Assembly: GCF_964340395.1 (NCBI RefSeq)
Contig: NC_135553.1
Location: 9,806,001-9,870,000, forward strand
DNA length: 64,000 nt
DNA from: Glandiceps talaboti
Lineage: Eukaryota > Hemichordata > Enteropneusta > Spengelidae
Reading direction: 5' to 3'
Part shown: piece by piece, positions 46,373 through 64,000 of the stretch
Numbering within the stretch: position 1 is the first letter of the stretch
Layout of the letters: every line of letters begins with the position of its first letter
Notes under the pieces: generated by a model
Told to the model about the DNA's origin: nothing
What the model saw: the letters and a program-made list of their open reading frames with translations, nothing else
Databases searched by the model: none
Position numbers and translations under genes: made by a program

Positions 46373-46782
46373 TGCCGGCTCCAAGTTTCCAAGTTAATCA
46401 TAGTCCCTACAAAAGGGACTCTCCAAAATGATTGTACTATTCGTGAGGTCAACCTTACCTTTACACAGCTCTCACTCTCCGTCAGCTTAATGAAGGCAAG
46501 GCATAGGTGTCCCAACTGACCCTTAACCAGATTTATTCATTATGTACAGCTGACACATTAATTAAACACGTCACGTGGCTATCTTTTGCACGGTAAATGT
46601 CACTACTTACGTGTACTTACATAACAGTTCTCAAAGAAATGAAGTACCCCACTTTCCAGCCAAGGACTGTTGAGTGTATTTCTGTTCATGAAGTAGTGCC
46701 TGTCCTGACAGCTGTTTGCGTTTAACTCACAGGTGCCCATTCAATTGGCTCAACGGATAAAGAAGAGCAAGGAACATCGTAA
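44420..46782 (+). CDS. Gene C: truncated family member, 81-residue secreted peptide (3 exons)
   Basis: Exon 1 (44420-44515) encodes a signal peptide like those of A and B (MMAKVCFLFGLSVLCVGM) followed by an acidic DSDGEEE stretch. Exon 2 (46132-46231) encodes IPMVPLTNLTGISTPPSPPS, close to the gene D linker, with one NLT glycosylation site. A good acceptor (AACTCACAG) then leads to 46733-46782, which adds GAHSIGSTDKEEQGTS and TAA in frame. No copies of the novel domain or vWD exons are found on this strand downstream. It may be a real small peptide gene or a decayed remnant. The third exon resembles a tRNA-like SINE box (TTGGCTCAACGGATAAAG), so it may be exonised repeat. Confidence 0.5.
45393..45990 (-). 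repeat. Inverted, diverged R1 copy in gene C intron 1
   Basis: On the minus strand it shows the R1 end phrases CCTTCCTTACG, AATCAGCTCTTGCCATTACC and TAATTACC. It holds a TG/TATG/CTGT microsatellite (45419-45510). A second partial duplicate (CAGGAAATGTCTAAA) lies within 45820-45990. Confidence 0.55.
46132..46231 (+). CDS. Gene C exon 2 (linker)
   Basis: It is 100 nt, the same length and phases as gene D exon 2, with the matching phrase PLTNLTG. It lacks the KQKR basic motif of gene D (NQKQ here). The donor is GATGATG before GTGAGT. Confidence 0.65.
46266..46371 (+). repeat. CAGA tetranucleotide tract
   Basis: About 105 bp of CAGA units with CCGACCAA interruptions, in gene C intron 2. Confidence 0.95.
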
Positions 46783-46963
46783 GAAACATGACAACGAGAT
46801 ATTGTCTTCATCACTAGCCGACAACTAGACGACAATTTACATGATACATCAAACAATTTACAATGGGATACCTATGGGTTATACTTTCGAACTAATTATA
46901 TGATGGAATGTTAGTTATAACTTCTCTCCTAGACACATGGTAAAAGAATAATTATTAATGAAA

Positions 46964-46969
46964 AATAAA
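46964..46969 (+). terminator. Candidate polyadenylation signal, gene C
   Basis: AATAAA about 180 bp after the gene C stop codon. Its position is right for a short terminal exon. Confidence 0.4.
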
Positions 46970-46989
46970 TACCTAATGTTTTTCTCGGT

Positions 46990-48690
46990 TGACGCTGACG
47001 TATCCTCCTAGCTGTTCGGATTTCGACTATTGCACTGTGTTGTGCTTTTGCTATTTTGTGTTATTATGGTAGTCGGGGTTTCCAGACATTTCCAGCTTTG
47101 GTGAAGTAAAGACATAATAAATTCTTCGAACACATTTTGTCAACGGATATCAACAATGATTTGAGATTAAACGGTGAAATATCACGACAACAAATTTAAT
47201 TGCTTCTCTCCGAGTACTCAAGTAAACGGTTTACTTTAGAACAACACGCGAAAAAAACATCTAGTGCGTTTTCTTAAATGAAGTGAGTCAAGTCAATACT
47301 TCACGTAAAGACAAAATTGGGTGAAAACAACAAAACAATTCATACAAAACCAAGAATGGGCGCATTTGATGTATGTCCATACAATGCTCTTATCAGTTTG
47401 TTTATATCTGTGGAAGTTATAATGTGAAAAAAAAAGTAATCTATCAGTGAACAGAGTGGTTGGATCCGAGTTCCTATGGTGTTTATGCTTTGATATGTTA
47501 CCAGCACTAATATTACGTTGTATGTCTTTGCATGAACCTTGGCCCTTTCCTGCTTACAACAAGCAAGCAAACACACCGGTGTGATTTCGCGGGTTGTATT
47601 ATCTTCCAACCTGACTTTGTGTGTTGGATCTTCCTTCTCTATGCATTGAAATTAGTAACGAATAAAGATTGGTCATATCATGTGGTAATATCTGTCTCTT
47701 TTTGTCTTTCTGAATGAAATTTAAGAGTGATAGTCATGACTTAAATGTCACTGCCAAGTTCGCCACCCCACCCCATCAATAAATTAATTAATCTATCGAA
47801 GAGTCTTAGTTCGTGAGCATTTGGCTCAGCGTTCAGTGCACACGGTGAGGACTTTGCCACAAATAACCAAAATTATCAAACATGGTAGATATTTGACTAA
47901 CGTGAATGAATGACCAAAATCTTACTAAAAGTAGCCCGTACACGAGAGGTGTGAGGAAATTGCCACGAGTGACATTTTGCTCAGCTGATTCCTCTCGTGT
48001 GCGCCAGGCTTTATTTTAAATCAGAGAACTTTAATTACACATGCAATTACTATGCCGTCCACGATTTGTTGCAATGACTTCAAAAATAATTATTGTCAGT
48101 TTCAAAATTGTATTACAACTGAATTTAATTAATTGCTGGGCGTTCCACCGACAATTTTGTTATGAGAGTCGATTTTTTTAAAACAATGAAATTTAATTAA
48201 CTGCAGTGTTCCGTCCCCAATTTGTTCATATGAATTTAAAAGCGTCGATTTCATTAAAAGGTCATACAACTGACCACTGCAATGTGTGTTTGCATGAGAT
48301 AATGGAAACATAATTTCAGGCATAGATAACATGTTGGTAGCTGTGACATTCATACATAAGACATATTTCTGTGGATGTCATTGGGTTCTTCAAAACCCCG
48401 GATGTAGCCTTATGTAATTTGACCTTATTTTGATAACATTCTTAGTTTTTCAATTTCAATGTTGCTATGGTAACCACGGATCCCAACCGAAATCATTTAT
48501 CCCATGTCTCATAAGCAGTCTTTCCTCAAATTGAAAGATTCGACTTATTCATGAAATGGTTAATTTTTCAATAACTTATTTAGATTGTCATGGGGACTGC
48601 AGATCTCAACCTAAATCTAATTAACCGGCCGCAATCCTTCCGTAAAGATTCGTCAAAAACCATTCATACATTGAGAGATCTTGCTAACAG
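46990..48690. other. Intergenic region, no gene seen
   Basis: AT-rich single-copy-looking sequence between the 3' end of gene C and the TA tracts. The short frames here show no recognisable domain. Confidence 0.5.
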
Positions 48691-48693
48691 AGG

Positions 48694-48773
<80 letters not shown>

Positions 48774-48996
48774 TCAACATATACAATATGTCTATACTGG
48801 AGCAAACAGTGCTCAATACATATACATGTAGAGCGGTATAACTATTAAAAATAGTACAGTATCAAGTAAGATACACAGGAGCCGTTACACAGTGTTTCAT
48901 GCTTACGCAATCATCGGACGACTAACGGTACAGTCAGTTAGAAACACTGTGTAACGGCTCCTGTGTATCTTACTTGATACTGTACTATTTTTAATA

Positions 48997-49068
<72 letters not shown>
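48694..49068. repeat. TA tracts flanking a perfect 57 bp inverted repeat
   Basis: TA dinucleotide runs (48694-48771 and 49001-49068) bracket arms 48841-48897 and 48942-48998, which are exact reverse complements over 57 bp (starting ACTATTAAAAATAGTACAG). The loop is 44 nt. A single-stranded form would give a long hairpin. Confidence 0.93.
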
Positions 49069-49069
<1 letters not shown>

Positions 49070-49327
49070 CAATTAGGTCGTACAGCACACACGTACGTTA
49101 GCTAAGGTCAATATATCTGTTGTGTGAATCTAAGTCCCGAAACAGTACACTGCAAGTGTACTGAACGAGCGTTCACAGAGTGTCCTAAAGAGGGCACGAA
49201 AGTTGCCATGGAGTACCATTACTGGAAGAAGGTTTAGACTGTTTTATCGTATAACATGCAAAGTTACCCATTGTTATTACCTACGTATGGTATAATATAG
49301 ACTAGAAATTTAGTACCATCCAAGTGA

Positions 49328-49330
<3 letters not shown>

Positions 49331-49404
<74 letters not shown>

Positions 49405-49545
49405 TGTGTGTGTGTGTGTGTGCGTGTGTGTGTGTGTGTTTGTGTGTGTGTGTGCGTGCGTATCCATACATCCTTCCATCGATGCATCCATCCATCCACC
49501 CACCCACCCCTCCATCCATCCATCCTTCCTTCCATCCATCCGTAT
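49331..49545 (+). repeat. TA / TG / CATC compound microsatellite
   Basis: Consecutive runs of TA (49331-49400), TG (49404-49460) and CATC (49465-49545). Confidence 0.93.
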
Positions 49546-50250
49546 GATCCGTGACTCCAAAAAGATTAAGTTCCAAATATCGTAAACTCACATTCTACCA
49601 ATATTCTCAAACTGCTCACTTACATAAAATAAAAAGACCACAGACCGTTTGACCATCTTTAATAGCTCATCATTACATAGTATCTAGTCTAAAGATATAT
49701 AATTTATTGACTTTGTGGCCATTTATAGGGGTTTCTTCATGTTCGGAATATCACGGGATGGTAAGTGCGATGGTAAGTAATACATATAATGAGTGTGTAA
49801 CTGTCCGGCCTGAAAATTATATCACAATTTCTTGGAAATACAGCGAGGGAGAGTATCTACTATGCTGATGCAGTATAATGTTTTGATAATAGTCAGCGAT
49901 TTTTTTATTTCATAAACTATCTGTCTTGACAAATACAGAGAGCATCAAGACAATTCAAAGAGACTAGGGTATCAGGACAAAGACATATAGTAAGGGGTAT
50001 TTGTGATATCATCACCATAGGTTTTCCCATAAACCTTTGCAGGAAGTGCCCATAATGGTTGAACACATGTAAAATATAGTACAACAAGATTTCAAAGTTG
50101 AGTAAGTTAACAGGGTGCTCTTTTACAACACAAAATAATTAAATTGATAGTAGAAATCAATGCAAGTGTTCTCAAGTCTGGACTTTTCCTTTAGGGGAGG
50201 TATAAATAGAGCCGATATAAGTGATACATATACATAATTTACTAAAAAGA

Positions 50251-50256
50251 TTTATT
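50251..50256 (-). terminator. Candidate polyadenylation signal, gene D
   Basis: AATAAA on the minus strand (TTTATT on plus), about 220 bp beyond the gene D stop. Confidence 0.4.
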
Positions 50257-50472
50257 AACAGTCAAGTCAAGACAATTTTCTAAGGAAATGGTTGAAATGA
50301 GCAGTATTAGTAAGTTGGTATGCTATAAATTATCTGCATCAACTGTATTAAGCATCATCAACATTTACTTTTCAAAGAAAGAAATCTAAGTTTAATATGA
50401 TCGTTTTATCAGTCGTTCTCGAGTTTTGTAAGGACGTCCTCTTCAGAATGTTGATTTTCTCCCTCTTTCTGA

Positions 50473-59560
<9,088 letters not shown>

Positions 59561-59939
59561 CCCCTCTTATTTCTGCGGTTGCTGAGTTGTAACGCTTTTC
59601 AATGTCCTCAGTGATGACTTCGCAGACTACTACAGTGATTACAGTCACGTCGCTTTTTATGTTCGTTTAAGTTAGTCAATCTGAATAAGTGTTTCCGTAA
59701 CAGCTGTGCCTAAAAAATATAACAGTAAAACGGAGTTAAACACGAATTTGACAACAACTGTTTTCACTTTATGTATATATCACTCCAAATGGTCTTATGA
59801 CACAAACCAGTATTTTTACAGAATTGTTACATTTCAACACTGTATCTCGACGATTGTTGATAATGTTTGTGTTTTCGTTAAGGTTTTCACAGAGATAACA
59901 TACTTGAGGAGATTCCCTATCAATATCGTACCTTTGTAC

Positions 59940-60206
59940 TATCCATCAATCCATCCATCCATCCATACATACATACATACATACATACATACATACATAC
60001 ATACATACATACATACATACATACATACATACATACATACATACATACATACATACATACATACACACACACATACATATATACATACATACGTACGTAC
60101 GTACGTCCGTCCGTCCGTGCGTGCGTGCGTGCGTGCATGCATCCATGCATGCATACATACATACATACATACATACATACATACATACATACATACATAC
60201 AGACAT

Positions 60207-60249
<43 letters not shown>

Positions 60250-60378
60250 CAGACAGACAGACATACATACATACCCACACATATACACACACATACATAC
60301 ACACATACATACATACATACATACATACATACATACATACATACATACATACATACATACATACATACATACATACAT
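59940..60378 (+). repeat. ACAT-type compound tetranucleotide tract, about 440 bp
   Basis: Runs of CATC, CATA, CGTA/CGTC/CGTG, CATA again, CAGA and CATA. Tyr-Ile-His-Thr and Met-Tyr-Val-Cys frames here are repeat products. Confidence 0.97.
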
Positions 60379-60599
60379 CCAGTTCATACTGCAATCATTT
60401 AATCGAGTTGATTAACGTGCGTTCCCACGTGCTACAACGTCTGTCGAGTACACTATAATAGCTGAATCGGAAGTACGACAAAAAACACTGTGATATTTCC
60501 TTCTGAAAGTACTCGATTGTATATCCATACTCAATCATGGCTTCTCTGAACGTGTTATATCATATGTGATATCGGAGTATTGAAATTGATTAATTGGTT

Positions 60600-60781
60600 G
60601 GTTAGTTGGTTGGTTGGTTGGTTGGTTGGTTGGTTTGTTGGTTGGTTGGTTGACTGACTGACTGACTGACTGACTGACTGACTGACTGACTGACTGACTG
60701 ACTGACTGACTGACTGACTGACTGACTGACTGACTGACTGACTGACTGATTGGTTGGTTGGTTGGTTGGTTGGTTGGTTGG

Positions 60782-60853
<72 letters not shown>

Positions 60854-60925
60854 CTGACTGACTGATTGATTATTTGTTTGTTTGTTTGTTTGTTTGTTTG
60901 TTTGTTTGTTTGTTTGTTTGATCAG
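60600..60925 (+). repeat. TTGG / ACTG / TTGA / TTTG compound tract
   Basis: Successive runs of four different tetranucleotides. The right part (from about 60848) is repeated in inverse near the window end. Confidence 0.95.
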
Positions 60926-61252
60926 TTGTTTGGTTAATTGATTTACTGTCTGACTACCTGACTGCTTTGCTGACCGAATGACTGATTTCATTCACTCAAA
61001 TATATCATACATCCATTCATTCATATCATCCATCTCTCCATCATTCCTCTCTCCCATTATTTCTTCCTACTTTCATTCCTTCATTCATTCATTCATTCAT
61101 TCGTTCATTCATTCTACGATTCATTCATCCATCCATCCATCCATCCATCCATCCACTCATTCGTTCATTTCATTCATATATTTCAATTCTTTTATCCATT
61201 CATTCAATTTGACATACTATTTACGTTGTTGGACAATTTGGGGAAAACATTT

Positions 61253-61520
61253 CTGCCCTAGAATCCAAACAACTGTGACTAACTGGGGACCCACTTCCGT
61301 AACAGATGCGTGGAATACTGTGTTCTTTAGCAGGATACATGTCATGATAAAACAGGAAAACAGAAAACGAGATCCCAACCAAATTGACACTTTTACAACG
61401 TTGTTAAAGTCCCACACTTACCAAGAGACAATTGTTTATGTATATACCGTGTATAAGGAATATTTGCATGACATTGTAACTGACTGTTTCTTCATCATAC
61501 AAGGCAGAGATTTGTTGTAG
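61253..61520 (+). CDS. Unrecognised open frame, left arm of the inverted repeat
   Basis: The frame encodes NWGPTSVTDAWNTVFFSR, HVMIKQENRKRDPNQIDT, TYQETIVYVYTVYKEYLH and ends CFFIIQGRDLL. The same frame lies in the right arm (63108-63353). I recognise no family. The arms are about 98% identical here with both silent and replacement differences, so conservation alone does not prove coding. It could be an exon or a transposon piece. Confidence 0.25.
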
Positions 61521-61939
61521 TAGCAATTTTACATCATCACACATACATGTGACCGGTACCGAAGTATATTACTGAATTTAATAATGCCCTAGTTGGTCAT
61601 TCCATATGTCATTTATATATCCTGACTGACAACAGGACCATTTGATATTATTCCTCAATGATTTTTTCACAATTCAACCTCAAACCACTATGGAACATTG
61701 TCTATAGTGATCTGAGGTTCGGCCGAAGGAAAGTATCCATTGAGTGACATAAAGGCCTTTTACTCACCCCCACCCCCACCCCACCCCACTCACCCACCAC
61801 CCTCACCCCACTCTCAATTACTGTTCTATGAACGCTTAGCAAATACCCAAAATTTTAAATACAAAACTGTAGATTCAATTCTACTCTGTAGAGTACTATG
61901 TACAATGGGGATAATTATGAGATTGTTACATGTTCGTAT

Positions 61940-62332
61940 GGCTTAGTCAGTCCCGGGGGCGGTACCAGTGGCCAACTCTGGTAGGGGTGTGTGGCCAGTG
62001 CTGGAAAACCAGGGCCCCATTTTAGACCCACTTTGACCAAAAATCAATACCCATTTTAAACCATTACAGGTTTCTAAAAGATGAAAGTTTAGACGTAACT
62101 ACGTTTTCCTTAGGAGGCAACATTTTGGGGCAATTAATGACAATTACGATTTGGTAAGGACAGTGGACCACATTTTAGACCAAGTAAGATAAAAAATAAT
62201 GGAAAGTGGACCCCATTTTAGACTCTTCAACTCGAAAAAACACACCCCATTTTAAACCAAAAGGGCTAGAAAATGCACCCCAAGGGCGGCACATATACGT
62301 ATACTCATATAAGGGAAGTAGCCAACCCCCCC
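61940..62332. mobile_element. Interspersed repeat in the palindrome spacer
   Basis: Contains repeated CCCCATTTTAGACC and CCCATTTTAAACCA phrases and ends in a C-rich block (62327-62341) preceded by AGTAGCCAA. The left end reads CCCGGGGGCGGTACCAGTGG. The termini are weakly inverted (GTGGCCAAC versus GTAGCCAAC). The class is unknown. Confidence 0.45.
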
Positions 62333-63107
62333 CCCCCCCCCGGCAGTCAGTATCCAGTACAACACCTAATTCATGTGATACAATATGTATTGTCTTAATG
62401 AAACCAAAGTGGACTCTTCGTTTTGGAATACTTCAGTACATTATTGGTTACCGGTTATACAAAGACCACATCCAAGGCTTATCATTAGGCCACGTACGTT
62501 GGCCTCAGCCTGATCAACACATCCTGGAAGCACACAGACTGTAAATACATGGCTGGGTCGTTCTTATCACTCCCCCCTTACTATTTATGGAAAGGGATGA
62601 GAAGAGCGCCTACATCGGCTGATCTTTCAGATTGGGCGGCACAGCAATCGAGTGTTTGAATATTGATCAGAAGTATTTAAAATTTTGGGTATTTGCTAAG
62701 CGTTCATAGAACAGTAATTGAGAGTGGGGTGAGGATGGTGGGTGAGTGGGGGTGGGGTGGGGGTGGGGTGAGTAATGCACCTCTGATGGAAAAGTTAGGG
62801 TAGAGTTTAAGATAAAATTACTTGTTTTTAGGCACATCAAGATGTAGATCCAATATATTTGATTCAAAGGCCTTTATGTCACCCAATGGATACTTTCCTT
62901 CGGCCGAACCTCAGATCACTATAGACAATATTCCATAGTGGTTTGAGGTTGAATTGTGAAAAAATCATTGAGGAATAATATCAAATGGTCCTGTTGTCAG
63001 TCAGGATATATCAATGACATATGGAATGACCAATTGGGGCATTATTAAATCCAGTAATATATATTTCGGTACCGGTCACATGTATGTGTGATGATGTAAC
63101 ATTGCTA

Positions 63108-63353
63108 CTACAACAAATCTCTGCCTTGTATGATGAAGAAACAGTCAGTTACAATTTCATGCAAATATTCCTTATACACGGTATATACATAAACAATTGT
63201 CTCTTGGTAAGTGTGGGACTTTAACAACGTTGTGAAAGTGTCAATTTGGTTGGGATTTCGTTTTCTGTTTTCCTGTTTTATCATGACATGTATCCTGCTA
63301 AAGAATACAGTATTCCACGCATCTGTTACGGAAGTGGGTCCCCAGTTAGACAC
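63108..63353 (-). CDS. Unrecognised open frame, right arm of the inverted repeat
   Basis: Inverted counterpart of the left-arm frame, with small changes (RKRNPNQ for RKRDPNQ, YLHEIV for YLHDIV). Its upstream part is shifted out of frame relative to the left arm. Same uncertainty about function. Confidence 0.25.
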   Translation of the reverse strand: MSNWGPTSVTDAWNTVFFSRIHVMIKQENRKRNPNQIDTFTTLLKSHTYQETIVYVYTVYKEYLHEIVTDCFFIIQGRDLL

Positions 63354-64000
63354 AGTTGTTTGGATTCTAGGGCAGAAATGTTTTCCCCAAATGGTCCAAC
63401 AACGTTAACGTATGTCAAATTGAATGAATGGATAAAAGAATTGATATATATGAATGAAATGAACGAACGAATGAGTGAGTGAGTGAGTGAATGAATGGAT
63501 GGATGGATGAATGACTCGTAGAATGAATGAATGAATGAATGAATGAATGAATGAATGAATGAATGAATGAATGAATGAATGAATGAATGAATGAATGAAT
63601 GAATGAATGAATAAATAAATAAATGAATGAATGAACGAACTGACAAACTAACAAACAAACGAGCGAATGAATGAATGAATGCATGAAGGAAGGAATGAAG
63701 GAAGGAATAATGGGAGAGAGGAATGATGGACAGATGGATGATATGAATGAATGGATGTATGATATATTTGAGTGAATGAAATCAGTCATTCGGTCGGTCG
63801 GCAAGGCAGTCAGGTAGTCAGACAGTCAATCAATTAACCAAACAACTGATCAAACAAACAAACAAACAAACAAACAAACGAACAAACGAACGAACGAACG
63901 AACGAACGAACGAACAAACGAATAAATAAATAAATAAACAAACAAATAATCAATCAATCAATCAGTCAGTCAGTCAGTCAGTCAGCCAGTCAGTCAGTCA

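Larger units (their letters stand above)
60848..64000. repeat. Large inverted repeat, arms at least 1 kb
   Basis: The left arm 60848-61862 is mirrored by the right arm 62673-64000, which runs off the window. Landmarks on both arms in inverse order are CTGACTACCTGACTGC, AATGACTGATTTCATTC, CTATTTCTTCC-type blocks, TGGGGACCCACTTCCG, GGTTCGGCCGAAGGAAAG and CTCAATTACTGTTCTATG. The right arm is longer owing to expanded AATG/AACG tracts and about 90 extra bases at 62778-62868. The spacer is about 810 bp. Confidence 0.9.

Noticed and set aside
59706-60458. 250-codon frame and several antisense frames
   Set aside because: Translations of ACAT/CAGA tetranucleotide repeats (Tyr-Ile-His-Thr, Met-Tyr-Val-Cys).

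Overview
The window is eukaryotic, almost certainly from a marine invertebrate animal. It is AT-rich, its genes are split by spliceosomal introns, and it is dense in transposons, satellites and tetranucleotide tracts. The exact phylum cannot be fixed from the sequence. Nothing here is prokaryotic, and most long reading frames lie inside simple repeats and are not genes.

The core is a local cluster of one gene family encoding small secreted proteins of about 357-360 residues. Each has a signal peptide, a short variable linker, an N-terminal domain I do not recognise (about 105 residues, one exon), and one von Willebrand factor type D (vWD) domain. Three members are complete, each with six exons: gene A (+, 2686-10590), gene B (+, 21787-41207) and gene D (-, 59560-50473). 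Exon phases match in all three and exon lengths are equal or nearly equal. Intron 3 has a GC donor in all three; a GT reading there gives a stop in gene A. Gene C (+, 44420-46782) keeps only the first two exons plus a short unrelated third exon, predicting an 81-residue secreted peptide.

Genes A and B belong to a diverged direct duplication (about 2422-14247 and 21513-44172). The copies differ mainly by insertions, so each serves as an empty-site control for the other. This dates several mobile elements: Harbinger-like elements with TTA/TAA target duplications (8372-9826, 27218-30272; a third at 54856-55715), a 3.87 kb TA-flanked foldback element (30810-34681), a 533 bp element with an 8 bp duplication (23299-23831), and a 372 bp element nested in the 3 kb Harbinger. 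Between the duplicates lies a satellite of about 70 units of 52 bp (16741-20367). Intron 5 of gene B holds about 43 units of a 61-67 bp repeat, each carrying the POU octamer ATGCAAAT; gene A has one ancestral-looking unit there.

Region by region: 1-1016, decayed 3' end of a non-LTR retrotransposon; 1020-2420, rearranged pieces of a SAP/YqaJ-nuclease gene and an orphan copy of the gene A 5' flank; 2422-14247, gene A duplicon; 14.3-21.5 kb, intergenic with minisatellite and satellite; 21.5-44.2 kb, gene B duplicon; 44.4-46.8 kb, gene C; 48.7-49.6 kb, TA tracts and a perfect 57 bp inverted repeat; 50.2-59.6 kb, gene D; 59.9-60.4 kb, ACAT-type tracts; 60.8-64.0 kb, a large inverted repeat with arms of at least 1 kb that runs off the window end.

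The genes probably act as extracellular, calcium-binding, disulfide-bonded proteins, with no sign of enzymatic function. Gene B has lost two vWD cysteines that are expected to pair with each other, which suggests a folded but diverging paralog.
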